From NCBI RefSeq assembly GCF_000016425.1, contig NC_009380.1, positions 4,344,144 to 4,408,143 on the forward strand: a DNA stretch of 64,000 bases, written 5' to 3'. Numbering within the stretch: position 1 is the first letter of the stretch; each line of letters begins with the position of its first letter. The notes beneath the pieces are model-generated. The model saw only the letters and a program-made list of their open reading frames with translations. It searched no databases and had not been told where the DNA came from. The DNA is from Salinispora tropica CNB-440 (GTDB taxonomy: Bacteria > Actinomycetota > Actinomycetes > Mycobacteriales > Micromonosporaceae). Positions 34,147 through 43,420 of the stretch are shown here, in pieces. A program made the position numbers and the translations under genes.

Positions 34147-34220
34147 GTCCCCACCTCGTTTCGCTTCGCCCTGCCGAGGAAGCCGGGATCACCGGCCACC
34201 GGATACCGACCACGGTGCCG

Positions 34221-35231
34221 TCACTCATAGCGGATCCTCGGGTCGAGGACGGCGTACAGGAGGTCGACCAACAGGTTGGCGAGCAGAACGACCAACACCA
34301 GCATGGTCACCACGCCGATGACCACGGACGACTCTCCATCCCGGGCGGCACTCGTCACCAGTCGGCCGATACCGGGCACGTTGAAGATGGTCTCGGTGAC
34401 CACCGCGCCCGCCATCGCCGAACCGATGTCGACGCCGAGGTACGTGATCACCGGAATCAGCGAGTTACGCAGCGTGTGCACGCCGATGACCCGCTTGTTC
34501 GCCAGGCCCTTCGCCCGTGCGGTCCGGACGTAGTCCGCCCGGATGTTCTCCATGATGCTGGTCCGGGTCAGACGCGCGGTGGTGGCGAGCGCCACCGCGC
34601 CGAGCACCATGCCGGGGATCAGGAGACTGGCGAACGGGTAGTCCGGCTTGAAGCCGGGGCTGAAGAACCCGTACGCGACGACGTCGGGGATCCACTCCTG
34701 ATCACGCAGGATGTTGCCGAACTTGACCCCGATGAACTCCCGCACCACGATACCGAGCACGAAGATCGGCACAGAGATCACGAAGACGGTGCTGATCTTG
34801 ACAAGGTTGTCCGCGAAGCTGCCGCCCCGCAGACCCGCCCACACACCGGCGGCGATACCGACGACGGCCTCGAAGACAATCGCGATCACCAGCAGCTTCA
34901 GGGTGAATGGAACGGCATTGGCCACCAGGTCGGTGACCTCCTGCCGCCGCAGGTCGATGCCGAAGTCGAAGTGCAGGAAGACTCCGCTCACCCGGTCGAG
35001 GAAGAGCCCGAAGCAGGGGTTGCCCTTCTGCTCGAGGCAGGGGTCACCGTAGCCGAGTCGGTCGGTGACCGCCTGGAGTAGGGCCGGCGGCGGGGTCCGG
35101 TCACCGAAGATGGCTCGGACCGGGTTCCCGCTGAACTGAATCGCCAGCGAGGTCATGTAGTGGAGCAGGAACATGGTGCCCAGCACGGTCGGGATGAACT
35201 GGAGCAACCGTCGAATGACGTAGCGCCCCAT
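34221..35231 (-). CDS. Peptide ABC transporter permease DppB-type, operon 2
   Basis: A 336-residue permease. The start at 35231 gives MGRYVIRRLLQFIPTVLGTM, the standard first helix, with GAGGAG upstream; an ATG-like frame start 42 bases earlier lies in the hairpin region. The extracytoplasmic loop includes a Cys pair (YGDPCLEQKGNPCFGL) not typical of all DppB proteins. The EAA loop is RTSIMENIRADYVRTARAKG. Confidence 0.92.
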   Translation of the reverse strand: MGRYVIRRLLQFIPTVLGTMFLLHYMTSLAIQFSGNPVRAIFGDRTPPPALLQAVTDRLGYGDPCLEQKGNPCFGLFLDRVSGVFLHFDFGIDLRRQEVTDLVANAVPFTLKLLVIAIVFEAVVGIAAGVWAGLRGGSFADNLVKISTVFVISVPIFVLGIVVREFIGVKFGNILRDQEWIPDVVAYGFFSPGFKPDYPFASLLIPGMVLGAVALATTARLTRTSIMENIRADYVRTARAKGLANKRVIGVHTLRNSLIPVITYLGVDIGSAMAGAVVTETIFNVPGIGRLVTSAARDGESSVVIGVVTMLVLVVLLANLLVDLLYAVLDPRIRYE

Positions 35232-35259
35232 GTCGGGGTCTCCTCTCGGCGCTGATACA

Positions 35260-35296
35260 GCGGCAACGATCACCCTGGTGGGGTGATCGTTGCCGC
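35260..35296 (-). terminator. Hairpin between binding protein and permease, operon 2
   Basis: A perfect 16-bp stem (35260-35275 with 35281-35296) with a 5-base loop between the binding-protein and permease genes. Same position as the hairpin in operon 1, but a different sequence. Confidence 0.75.
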
Positions 35297-35336
35297 CACA
35301 TCCTTTACGGCGGGATCAGATTTCCGAAGCTCAGTT

Positions 35337-36962
35337 CTACTTCAGTGAGGTCGCACCGTAGTCGGCGCCCATGACCTGGTTCCAGACAAAGGCGTCCACG
35401 TTCTCGCTGTAGACCGCCGCTTCCTTGCGCCAGAACATCGGGATGACCGGCATCTCCTCAGCCAGGATGTCCTCAGCCTGCTGGTAGAAGGTGATGGCCT
35501 CCTCCATGGTCGGAGCGGCGTCGCCCTGCTTCAGCAGGTTGTCGAACTCGGGGTTGCTGAAGGTGCTGTTGTTGCTGTCGTTGCCGGTGCTGTACAGCGG
35601 AGTCAGGTAGGTCTCCAGGAACGGGTAGTCCGGGCCCCAGCCGAGCCGGAACGGGCCGGTGAACTCCCGGTTGTCCGCCACGTCCAGGTACTCGGCGAAC
35701 TGCAGGTTGACCTTCAGCTCGTAGTCGATGCCCAGCGCGGCCTTGACCTGGTCGCCGACGGCCTGGAGCCAGGCGTCGTGGCCAGCACCCGCGTTGGCCC
35801 ACAGGGTCAGCTTCTTGCCCTCCGGCCAGCCACCGGCCGCCGCGAGCAGTTCCTTGGCCTTCTCGACGTCCTTCTCGCAGTAGGCGCAGATACCCTCGCG
35901 AGCGCCCTCGAAGATCGGCGCGACGAAGCCGGTGGCGGGAGTCCACCGTCCGTCGAAGACGGCGTCAACGATGGACTGCCGGTCGATCGCCAGCGAGATC
36001 GCCTGGCGGATCCGCTTGTCCTTGAAGCTGTCGTCGTACAGCGGCATGCCGACGTAGTTGAGGCTGTCGCCCGCCTGCTCGTACAGCCGGTCGCCGTAGC
36101 TGGCCTTGGCGTCCTTGAAGCGCGCCGGCGGGATCGTGTACATCACGTCCAGCTCGCCGGCCTGGAAGGCGGCGTAGGCGCCGTCCACGTCGGCGAAGAT
36201 CCGGTAGTTGATCGCCTCGGGCTTGCCCGGCTCGCCCTTCCAGGTCTCGCTGCGGACCAGGTTGATCTCGACGTCGTGTTCCCAGCTACCGTCGATCTTG
36301 TAAGGGCCGTTACCGATCGGGGTCTCGTTGCAGGCATCCGCGTCGTCGACGCAGGCCTGGGCCATCGGGAAGAAGCCCGAGTACCCGACAATGGTCGGGA
36401 AGCCGGTGAAGGGCTCCTTGAGCTCGACGGTGAAGGTGAGGTCGTCGACCTTCGTCAGGCCGGACATCGTCTCGACCGTCGGTGCCGGGGCCTCCGCCGG
36501 GCCCTCGCCGTCCGGGTCCTTGGGCAGGACCTCGTCGATACCGGCGATCCGCTTCATGAAGTAGCCGTTGTTCTGGGCGTTCGGCGCGTAGGCGGCGAAG
36601 TTCCACGACCGGATGAAGGAGTCGGCGTCGACCGGCTCACCGTTGTCGAAGGTGTAGCCGTCCTTCAGCTTGATCGTCCAGAGCTTCTGGTCGTCCGAGG
36701 TGATCGACTCGGCCAGATCCATCTCCGACTCACTGGTCTCGGCGTTGTACTTGACCAGACCGCGGTAGAGCTGACGGATCACGTAGATCGACGGCTCGTC
36801 GTCGGCGTTCGACGGCAGCAGGTACGCCGGCTCTGACGCATATACACGAAGCGTGCCACTGGCGTCACCATCAGCATCGCTCGAGCCGCCGCCACCGCAG
36901 GCAGTGGCCAACATAGCGGTGGCGGTCGCCGCGACCGCCACCTTCAGGAATTTCCCGCGCAT
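35337..36962 (-). CDS. Peptide ABC transporter substrate-binding lipoprotein (family 5), operon 2
   Basis: A 541-residue binding lipoprotein with signal peptide ending LATACGG (Cys22) and a family 5 fold: LWTIKLKDGYTFDNGEPVDA, DLTFTVELKEPFTGFPTIVG, RIRQAISLAIDRQSIV. Similar in length and order to the operon 1 protein, with more internal Cys residues (QACVDDADACNE, GICAYCEK). It heads a minus-strand operon of five genes down to 31159. Ligand unknown; peptides are most likely. Confidence 0.93.
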   Translation of the reverse strand: MRGKFLKVAVAATATAMLATACGGGGSSDADGDASGTLRVYASEPAYLLPSNADDEPSIYVIRQLYRGLVKYNAETSESEMDLAESITSDDQKLWTIKLKDGYTFDNGEPVDADSFIRSWNFAAYAPNAQNNGYFMKRIAGIDEVLPKDPDGEGPAEAPAPTVETMSGLTKVDDLTFTVELKEPFTGFPTIVGYSGFFPMAQACVDDADACNETPIGNGPYKIDGSWEHDVEINLVRSETWKGEPGKPEAINYRIFADVDGAYAAFQAGELDVMYTIPPARFKDAKASYGDRLYEQAGDSLNYVGMPLYDDSFKDKRIRQAISLAIDRQSIVDAVFDGRWTPATGFVAPIFEGAREGICAYCEKDVEKAKELLAAAGGWPEGKKLTLWANAGAGHDAWLQAVGDQVKAALGIDYELKVNLQFAEYLDVADNREFTGPFRLGWGPDYPFLETYLTPLYSTGNDSNNSTFSNPEFDNLLKQGDAAPTMEEAITFYQQAEDILAEEMPVIPMFWRKEAAVYSENVDAFVWNQVMGADYGATSLK

Positions 36963-37163
36963 GGGGAGTGCCTCCTCAGGGCGCTCAGCTCACGAGGGGT
37001 GTGAGGTGCCTGCCACTGTGACACCAGACGCGCGTCAGCGGAAAGGCGTGTTATCAACCCGATACCCGGCCGGGACGGTGTGTACATTCATCCGGAGGTG
37101 GCTTCATCGACCCCGGGCAGGCGTGCTAAGAGCTGCGGAAACAGCATCGACAACGGCCAACAT

Positions 37164-37198
37164 CGACCGGCTGGGCCGGTGGGCGGCCCAGCCGGTCG
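37164..37198 (-). terminator. Hairpin downstream of response regulator
   Basis: A perfect 15-bp stem (37164-37178 with 37184-37198) and 5-base loop, six bases past the stop of the regulator gene. It separates the two-component operon from the importer operon 2. Confidence 0.8.
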
Positions 37199-37203
37199 GC
37201 GGC

Positions 37204-37893
37204 TCAGACAAGCCGACGATCCGCCGCCCAGCGTGACAACTCGTAGCGGCTGGACATCTGGAGCTTGCGGAGCACGTTCGACACGTGCGTCTCGACCGTC
37301 TTGATCGAGATGTACAGCTCCTTGGCGATCTCCTTGTACGCGTACCCCCGAGCGAGCAGACGCAACACCTCCCGTTCCCGGTTGGTCAGCTGGTCCAGCT
37401 CGGGGTCGGAGACCGGCGCGTCCGGGCGGGCGGCGAAGGCGTCCAACACGAAACCGGCCAGCCGGGGGCTGAAGACGGCATCGCCCTCGGCGACCCGTCG
37501 GACCGCCGCCGCCAACTCGTCCGGGGAGATCGTCTTGGTGACATAGCCACGGGCGCCAGCGCGGATCAGCCCGATCACGTCCTCGGCCGCGTCCGAGACA
37601 CTGAGCGCGAGGAACCGCACGTGCGGGTACGTGCGCCGGATGGCCTCGAGCACCGCCCGGCCACCCCCCTCCGGCATGTGCACGTCGAGCAGCACCACGT
37701 CGGGTTCGGTCGCGGCGATCCGGCTGACCGCCTCCCCCACCGTGCTCGCCTCGCCCACCACGTCGACATGCGCACCCAGCTCGGCGCGGACTCCGGCCCG
37801 AAACATCGCGTGATCGTCAACAAGAAAGACCCGCAGCCGCCGCGTGGCAGCACCCGCGTCCGCCGCTGCGCCCGCCGTCTGGTCCGTCATCAC
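37204..37893 (-). CDS. NarL/LuxR-type response regulator
   Basis: A 229-residue regulator. The receiver domain (~20-140) has the acidic pair FLVDDHAMFRAG, phospho-acceptor Asp in VVLLDVHMPEGGG and Lys in GARGYVTKT. The C-terminal LuxR HTH is LTNREREVLRLLARGYAYKE with SIKTVETHVSNVLRKL. All key residues are present, so it should be phosphorylated by the kinase whose gene overlaps it by four bases (ATGA). The layout resembles LiaSR-type envelope stress systems. Confidence 0.93.
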   Translation of the reverse strand: MMTDQTAGAAADAGAATRRLRVFLVDDHAMFRAGVRAELGAHVDVVGEASTVGEAVSRIAATEPDVVLLDVHMPEGGGRAVLEAIRRTYPHVRFLALSVSDAAEDVIGLIRAGARGYVTKTISPDELAAAVRRVAEGDAVFSPRLAGFVLDAFAARPDAPVSDPELDQLTNREREVLRLLARGYAYKEIAKELYISIKTVETHVSNVLRKLQMSSRYELSRWAADRRLV

Positions 37894-39137
37894 CTACTCC
37901 TCTCCGCCGTGGACCCGTCACGGGAGATCGGCAGAATCAACCGGATCTCGGTCCCCTCCCCGGGTTCGGAGCGAATCTCCGCCCGGCCACCGTGTCGCTT
38001 CATCCGCCCGATGATCGAGCCCCGGACACCGTGTCGGTGGTCCTCCACCGTAGCCGGATCGAAGCCCCTCCCCCGATCGCGGACGAAGACGCTGACCTGC
38101 TCGGGTTCGACCTCGGCGTAGAGCGAGACGGTCTGCACCCCTGCGTGCCGGGCGGCGTTGACCAGTGCCTCGCGGGCGGCGGCCACCAACGCGCCGACCC
38201 GCTCGTCGGTCTCCCGGTCCCCGACAACCACGGTCTCCACCGTGATCGCGTACGCATCCTCCACCTCGGCCGCCGCCTGCTCCAGCGCTGCCGCGAAGCG
38301 CTCTGTGGGTGAGGCCGTCGGCCGGTAGAGCCAGTTGCGCAGCGAGCGTTCCTGCCCCCGGGCCAGCCGCGTCACGGTCTTCCCGTCACTGGCGTTTCGC
38401 TGGATCAACGCGAGTGTGTGCAGCACCTGGTCATGCACCATGGCAGCCAGTTCGGCCCGCTCCTGCTCCCGGATCCGCCCCTCCCGTTCCAACCGGAGCT
38501 GGTTCCAGGTTCGCCACAGCACCGGCGCGGCCACCACCCCGACGCCCGCCAGACCAACCAGGGCGAAGATGACGCCGTTGAGTACCGCGTCAAAGTTCTG
38601 CGTCGGGGAGTACACCGCCGCGACCCCGACAATTCCCACCGCGACCAGGATGCCGCCGCCGATGAATCGGAGCATGAACGCCCGGCGGTCGCTCTCCTCC
38701 ACCACCGCGCTCAGCCAGGGCACCGGCAGCGTCCCACCCCACTGCCCTCGCCGCTGCGGTGCGGACTGGTGCCAGATCAGCCCGGCACCGACCGCGATGA
38801 TCGTGACCAGCCAGCCGGCGGTACCGGCCGCGCCGGTGGCACCCACCGAATCAAAGAGCATCATCTGGAGGGTCAGCACCAACAGGCCGATCGCCACGAA
38901 CGGCAGCAGCTGGGCCACGTCCCGACGTGGCGGGGTGGCGGTGTCCCCCGGTCGCAGCGGCACCACCGCCCAGAAGGCCGCGTACAACAGCAGTCCGAGG
39001 CCGTTGAAGCCGAGCAACATCATGAACGCGACTCGGACCCAGAGCACCGGAATGCGGAGATGCCCGGCGACCCCCGCCGCCACACCGGCGGCGATCCGGT
39101 GCTCGCGGGCGCGATAGAGGCGCGGGGGGTCGGTCAC
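37890..39137 (-). CDS. PspC-domain sensor histidine kinase
   Basis: About 415 residues from GTG 39137. The N-terminal PspC domain (PRLYRAREHRIAAGVAAGVA) is followed by about five membrane helices, a dimerisation helix with the likely phospho-His in AAMVHDQVLHTLALIQ, and a HATPase_c domain (EALVNAARHAGVQT, DRGRGFDPATV). It senses through the membrane part and phosphorylates the adjacent regulator. A GTG at 39215 gives 26 more residues lacking family likeness. The N-terminal PspC links it to envelope stress. It is divergent from a PspC/LiaF-like gene. Confidence 0.9.
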   Translation of the reverse strand: MTDPPRLYRAREHRIAAGVAAGVAGHLRIPVLWVRVAFMMLLGFNGLGLLLYAAFWAVVPLRPGDTATPPRRDVAQLLPFVAIGLLVLTLQMMLFDSVGATGAAGTAGWLVTIIAVGAGLIWHQSAPQRRGQWGGTLPVPWLSAVVEESDRRAFMLRFIGGGILVAVGIVGVAAVYSPTQNFDAVLNGVIFALVGLAGVGVVAAPVLWRTWNQLRLEREGRIREQERAELAAMVHDQVLHTLALIQRNASDGKTVTRLARGQERSLRNWLYRPTASPTERFAAALEQAAAEVEDAYAITVETVVVGDRETDERVGALVAAAREALVNAARHAGVQTVSLYAEVEPEQVSVFVRDRGRGFDPATVEDHRHGVRGSIIGRMKRHGGRAEIRSEPGEGTEIRLILPISRDGSTAERSR

Positions 39138-39270
39138 GATGCTGATCGGGGGCTCCCTGGCTAGTCCCGGCGGGTTCGCCGGCGAGCGGCACGCGCCGCC
39201 GATTCCGATCGTCACACGCCAGGTCAGCGCTCGACCACGGGGGCGTCCCGGAGATCCTGCTGGCCTGATC

Positions 39271-39288
39271 TCAGGGTGAGGTCAGGGT
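39271..39288. promoter_or_regulatory. Direct repeat in the divergent PspC promoter region
   Basis: TCAGGGT occurs at 39271-39277 and 39282-39288, 11 bases apart, i.e. on the same DNA face. It is a candidate site for the NarL-type regulator to control both directions. Short, so it may be chance. Confidence 0.3.
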
Positions 39289-39332
39289 CTCCGCCGGAGG
39301 CCGGCGAAGCGGCGAGGGAGCAGGATCGAGGC

Positions 39333-40670
39333 ATGACCGAGGAAGCCGCCCGGCACCAGGCGACCGGGGCGACGCCACCACCCGCGGCGCCGCCGGGTGA
39401 ACCGCCACCGCCCTGGGGAGCAGGCGGGGTCCCGCCCAGCGGGGACAGCGGCTTCACCTCGCGGTACGGGCTGGTCCGTCCGCACGACGGCCGCTACCTG
39501 GCCGGCGTCTGCGCGGCCATCGGCCGGGCGACGAACACCGACCCGGTGCTCTGGCGAGTGCTGCTCGCGGTGCTCGGCTTCTTCGGCGGCATCGGCATCC
39601 TGGTGTACGTCTCCGCCTGGCTGATCATCCCGGGCGAGGGGGACACCGCCTCACCGGTCGAGTCGATGCTGGGCCGGGGACGCTCCAGCATGTCCCCGGT
39701 CACCGTGATCATGCTCAGCATCCTGGTGGCCGTCATTTTCGCCTTCATCGTCACCGACGCGTTCCGGGCCGTGCTGCTCGGCGCGGCGATCCTGATCAGC
39801 GGTGCTCTGCTGCTCAACCGCGAACGTCCGGGCCGGCCCGGACCGACCGAGCCGCCGACCGACCCGGTGCCACCGGTCAGCTACCCCGCTCCGACCGGGG
39901 CTCCGGCGACCGGACCCGCCACCGAGACACCACCCGCCGACACGCGGCCGCCGGGCGGGGCACGGGACGCGTTCGCCCCGCACGGGCCGTATGCCCTACC
40001 AACCCCGCCGCCCGCACCGCCGGCCCCCCGGCCGGCGCGGAAGCGACCGCGGGAACGGTCCGCGCTCGGTGGGGTGACCTTCTCGCTGCTCTTCCTCGTC
40101 CTCGGACTGCTGGCCGTGCTCGACCTGACCGGCGTACTCTCTCCCGGCGCGTCCGGGTACTTCGCGGCGGTCCTGGCCACCATCGGCCTCGGCCTACTCG
40201 TCGGCACCTGGTTCGGCCGAGCCCGCTGGCTCATCGCGCTCGGCCTGGTCACCGCCGCCGCGCTGGGGGTGGCCACCGTGGCTGAGTCCGACGACCGGTT
40301 CCGGGGAGTGAACCAAGCGGTGACCTGGGCTCCTACCAGCCACGCCGAGCTCGCCAGCCAGTACGAGAACACCGTCGGCAACTCGCTGCTCGACCTGCGC
40401 TCGGTGGACTTCACCGAGAGGCACACCGAGATCACGGTGGCGGTCACGGCCGGGGAGGCCATCGTGGTGCTGCCCCCGAACGTGGACGCCACCGTCACCG
40501 CGACCGTCAACGTCGGCGAAGCGGTCGTCTTCGACCACCGTCACTCCAAACGCGGCGGCGCCACCGGTTCGCAGCGCGAGAGTACCGACCTGGGGGCGGA
40601 CGGCCCCGGCGGCGGGACGCTGCACCTTCTCGTTCACGTCGACGTCGGCAGGCTGGAGGTGACCCGGTGA
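39333..40670 (+). CDS. PspC domain protein with LiaF-like C-terminus
   Basis: A 445-residue membrane protein. After a Pro-rich start, a PspC domain (YGLVRPHDGRYLAGVCAAIG, then LGFFGGIGILVYVSAWLIIP) precedes more helices, a Pro/Thr-rich cytoplasmic linker, three further helices (~250-330) and a C-terminal soluble domain with TEITVAVTAGEAIVVLPPNV, like the beta-rich end of LiaF/DUF2154. LiaF-type proteins restrain their cognate kinase. ATG 39333 has GAGG close upstream. It overlaps the next gene by four bases. Confidence 0.87.
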   Translation: MTEEAARHQATGATPPPAAPPGEPPPPWGAGGVPPSGDSGFTSRYGLVRPHDGRYLAGVCAAIGRATNTDPVLWRVLLAVLGFFGGIGILVYVSAWLIIPGEGDTASPVESMLGRGRSSMSPVTVIMLSILVAVIFAFIVTDAFRAVLLGAAILISGALLLNRERPGRPGPTEPPTDPVPPVSYPAPTGAPATGPATETPPADTRPPGGARDAFAPHGPYALPTPPPAPPAPRPARKRPRERSALGGVTFSLLFLVLGLLAVLDLTGVLSPGASGYFAAVLATIGLGLLVGTWFGRARWLIALGLVTAAALGVATVAESDDRFRGVNQAVTWAPTSHAELASQYENTVGNSLLDLRSVDFTERHTEITVAVTAGEAIVVLPPNVDATVTATVNVGEAVVFDHRHSKRGGATGSQRESTDLGADGPGGGTLHLLVHVDVGRLEVTR

Positions 40671-40936
40671 AGGCCCACCGCACCGACTCGGTGTCTCTGT
40701 TCTTCGGGCTGTTCTTCCTTCTCCTTGCCGCCTGGTGGCTGGTCGCCCGGTTACGCGAACTCACGCTTCCCCCGGTGGGCTGGTTCCTGGCCGCAGCGCT
40801 GCTACTGATCGGCGTGCTGGGGCTGGTCGGGGCGCTTCGCGCGGCCCGGTCCGGCAGCCCGTCCGCTCCGGAGGCGAAGGCCCCGCCAACCGCTGCGATG
40901 CCGGAGCCCGGGCCAGCGGAGGGGGACCGGCGCTGA
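40667..40936 (+). CDS. Small two-helix membrane protein
   Basis: An 89-residue protein whose GTG overlaps the previous stop (GTGA). It has two hydrophobic helices (SVSLFFGLFFLLLAAWWLVA and WFLAAALLLIGVLGLVGALR) and an acidic Pro/Ala tail. It is co-translated with the PspC/LiaF-like protein, so it likely serves the same envelope module. No named family was recognised. Confidence 0.75.
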   Translation: MKAHRTDSVSLFFGLFFLLLAAWWLVARLRELTLPPVGWFLAAALLLIGVLGLVGALRAARSGSPSAPEAKAPPTAAMPEPGPAEGDRR

Positions 40937-41111
40937 ACGCGACGCCACGTCGGCACGACCCGAGGCATATGCTGGCCGGTGGTGCCCACCCCGCCGCGCA
41001 CTCGCCAGCTCGGCCCCGGCAGCCCCACCACAGGGCGACGCCGAGCCGACCCGATGCCGATCGCCGGTTTCACCAACCCGTCGTCCCGACCCCGTCAGGA
41101 GCCTGTCCGAC

Positions 41112-42365
41112 ATGACCCAGTCCCCCGCCGTGCTTCCCACCGGCCGGTCCGGTCCGGTCCGCATCGGCGAGCGCGCCGCCCGTGTCCTCGTCTCGGAACT
41201 CGCCCGAATCAACGAGCCGAAGGCGGCCCTGCTGGTTGACGCCAGCCCGGAGTCCCTGGTGCTCGTCGCGGCGATCGAGGCGCTGTTGCCCGGTGACACG
41301 CTCACCGTCGTACCGGCCGTGGCGTCGGACGCCGGGATGCTGCGCGAGCACGTAGCCGCCCAGGGTCCCTGGGTCGCCGAGCGGGTCCGGGTCGTTGACG
41401 CGCTGGCCGACGCCGAGGCGGCGGCGGTGGCGATCATCGGTGAACCGCTCACCGGGACGGTGGAGGAGACCCGTGCCACCCTCGACGGGCTCGGTAGGCA
41501 CCTCGACACCGGAGCCGTGTTGAGCGTCGCCACACCCGCCACCCCCAAGCGCACCGGCGGCGCGGCCGACGAACTGGACCGCCAGGCCGCGCTGCACGGC
41601 GTCGGTAGCGACCTGCTGCTGCGCAACAACCCACCGCTGCGAGTGCACCGACTCCGTTTCCGCCCGGCCAGCGCGGCGGCGGCGGTGGGGATGGCGCCGG
41701 CGTACCGGCCCTCCAGCGTGCCGCTGACCCGCACGATGCACATCGACAGCAACGGGGTGGCTGCCGCCGGAATCGCCCTCGGGCTGGCGGCGGTGGCCCG
41801 CGTCGCCCGGCCGACGTCGAAGCTGTGGCTGTTGCCGGCCCTCGCCACCGCACCGGTCGCCGCCTTCTTCCGGGACCCGGAGCGGGAGGTGCCAGCGGAT
41901 CCGTCCGCGGTGGTGGCCTCGGCCGACGGCAAGGTGCTCTCCGTACAACGGCTCTCCGACGAACGGTTCGGCGAGGGCGAGTGGCTACGGATCGCGGTAT
42001 TCCTGTCGGTGCTCGACGTCCACATCAACCGCTCCCCGGTGCCGGGCAAGGTGGTCGACTACTTCGTGACCGACGGCGGCTTCGCCAACGCGATGAAGCC
42101 TGATGCGGAACACAACGTCGCCGCGTACACCGTGTTGGACACCACGAACGGAACGGTGATCGTGGCGCAACGTACCGGATTGATCGCCCGGCGGATCGTG
42201 CAGCGGGCGCCCATCGGGTCGCTGCTCGCCAAGGGCGAGCGGTTCGGGCTGATCAGGTTCGGCTCACGCACCGACGTCTACCTGCCGGCCGATGCGGCGC
42301 AGCCGCTGGTCGGGCCCGGCGATCGGGTCGTGGGTGGATCGTCGGTAATCGCCCGCTGGCACTGA
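41112..42365 (+). CDS. psd: Phosphatidylserine decarboxylase with N-terminal extension
   Basis: A 417-residue protein. The last ~215 residues are phosphatidylserine decarboxylase: FFRDPEREVPADPSAV, SADGKVLSV, the DVHINRSPVPGKV motif, and the self-cleavage site VVGGSSVIARW near the end, where Ser becomes the pyruvoyl cofactor. It makes phosphatidylethanolamine from the product of the convergent pssA. The first ~200 residues form a Rossmann-like region (AALLVDASPESLVLVAAIEA, VLSVATPATPKRTGG) resembling a methyltransferase fold without clear catalytic motifs. This fusion is longer than usual Psd proteins (~200-300). Confidence 0.87.
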   Translation: MTQSPAVLPTGRSGPVRIGERAARVLVSELARINEPKAALLVDASPESLVLVAAIEALLPGDTLTVVPAVASDAGMLREHVAAQGPWVAERVRVVDALADAEAAAVAIIGEPLTGTVEETRATLDGLGRHLDTGAVLSVATPATPKRTGGAADELDRQAALHGVGSDLLLRNNPPLRVHRLRFRPASAAAAVGMAPAYRPSSVPLTRTMHIDSNGVAAAGIALGLAAVARVARPTSKLWLLPALATAPVAAFFRDPEREVPADPSAVVASADGKVLSVQRLSDERFGEGEWLRIAVFLSVLDVHINRSPVPGKVVDYFVTDGGFANAMKPDAEHNVAAYTVLDTTNGTVIVAQRTGLIARRIVQRAPIGSLLAKGERFGLIRFGSRTDVYLPADAAQPLVGPGDRVVGGSSVIARWH

Positions 42366-42442
42366 CCGCGTTGCGCGACGGGCCGACCGAAGAAGCTGCG
42401 ACGGGACGCCGTTTAAGCCACGGCGCCTCGTCGCGGAACCAG

Positions 42443-43420
42443 TCAGATCGTGCGGCGCTGCCGCAGCCAGAGAACCGGACCACTGAGTAGGTAGCCCACC
42501 ACGACGAGGGCGAAGGTGAGCCGGATGTCGACCAACGCGCCGATCACCGGAGCCAGCCATACCCAGGGCGGCAGCTTCACCAGGCGAGCTAGCTTCGCGT
42601 ACGGAAAGCTGGAGACCATGGCGAAGGCGAGCAACGCCACCCCGCCGAGCAGGACCAGCCCGGACACCGGCAGCCCGATGGCAACGGTCAGGGCCAGCAT
42701 GGCGGCGGCCATCGTGGTGGGCACGCCGCAGAAGAAGCGGCCATCCTTCGGCGAGACATTGAACCGGGCAAGGCGGATCGCGGCGCAGGAGGCGACGAGC
42801 GCGCAGGCCACCGCGGCGGCGGCCGGCGGCACCGAGCCGGCCAGCGAGGCGTAGACCACGACCGGGGCGGCAAGGCCGAAGGAACACATGTCGGCCAACG
42901 AGTCCATCTGGGCGCCGAACGGGCTGGCCACGCCGAGTCGGCGGGCGAGGGCACCGTCGAGACCGTCGAAGGCAACGCAGGCGATCAGGCAGAGGGCCGC
43001 TGGCCGCACCTCGCCCTGCATGGCCAGGAAGATCGCCAACATGCCAAGGGTCAGGCTGGCGAGGGTGCAGCCGTTGACCAGCACGAATTTCATCCGCCGG
43101 GCCGTCGTCCGCGCACCGGGAAGGAGCGGAATCGAGATCGCCGCCGCTTCGTCCACCGGCGGTACCGGGGCGACGGCAGGGCTCACCGGGACGATCGCCG
43201 CCACCTCGGCGTCGTACCGCGGGTAGCGGCGCTTGGGGAACCGGCGCTCGATCAGCGGCCGGTCAACGCCGGTACGGAGGCCACGGTCACGGCGGCCCGC
43301 CCGGACCCACAGCACCTGACGGGCGATCGTGCCGCTGCGCCGCAACGGGCCTGCCCATCGACGCCCTGCAGGACGTGGACTGTCTGTCGTACGACGCCGG
43401 CGCCAGGGGGCTCTCGGCAC
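42443..43420 (-). CDS. pssA: CDP-diacylglycerol-serine O-phosphatidyltransferase
   Basis: About 325 residues. A ~105-residue cytoplasmic leader precedes a CDP-alcohol phosphatidyltransferase with the catalytic motif DGLDGALARRLG..FGAQMDSLAD and six to eight helices. It makes phosphatidylserine for the convergent Psd. GTG 43420 is chosen because GGAGGGAAC precedes it at ideal spacing; ORF extension to 43528 is without support, and a much later ATG at M146 of the long frame would lose only the variable leader, so the start is moderately uncertain. Confidence 0.87.
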   Translation of the reverse strand: MPRAPWRRRRTTDSPRPAGRRWAGPLRRSGTIARQVLWVRAGRRDRGLRTGVDRPLIERRFPKRRYPRYDAEVAAIVPVSPAVAPVPPVDEAAAISIPLLPGARTTARRMKFVLVNGCTLASLTLGMLAIFLAMQGEVRPAALCLIACVAFDGLDGALARRLGVASPFGAQMDSLADMCSFGLAAPVVVYASLAGSVPPAAAAVACALVASCAAIRLARFNVSPKDGRFFCGVPTTMAAAMLALTVAIGLPVSGLVLLGGVALLAFAMVSSFPYAKLARLVKLPPWVWLAPVIGALVDIRLTFALVVVGYLLSGPVLWLRQRRTI

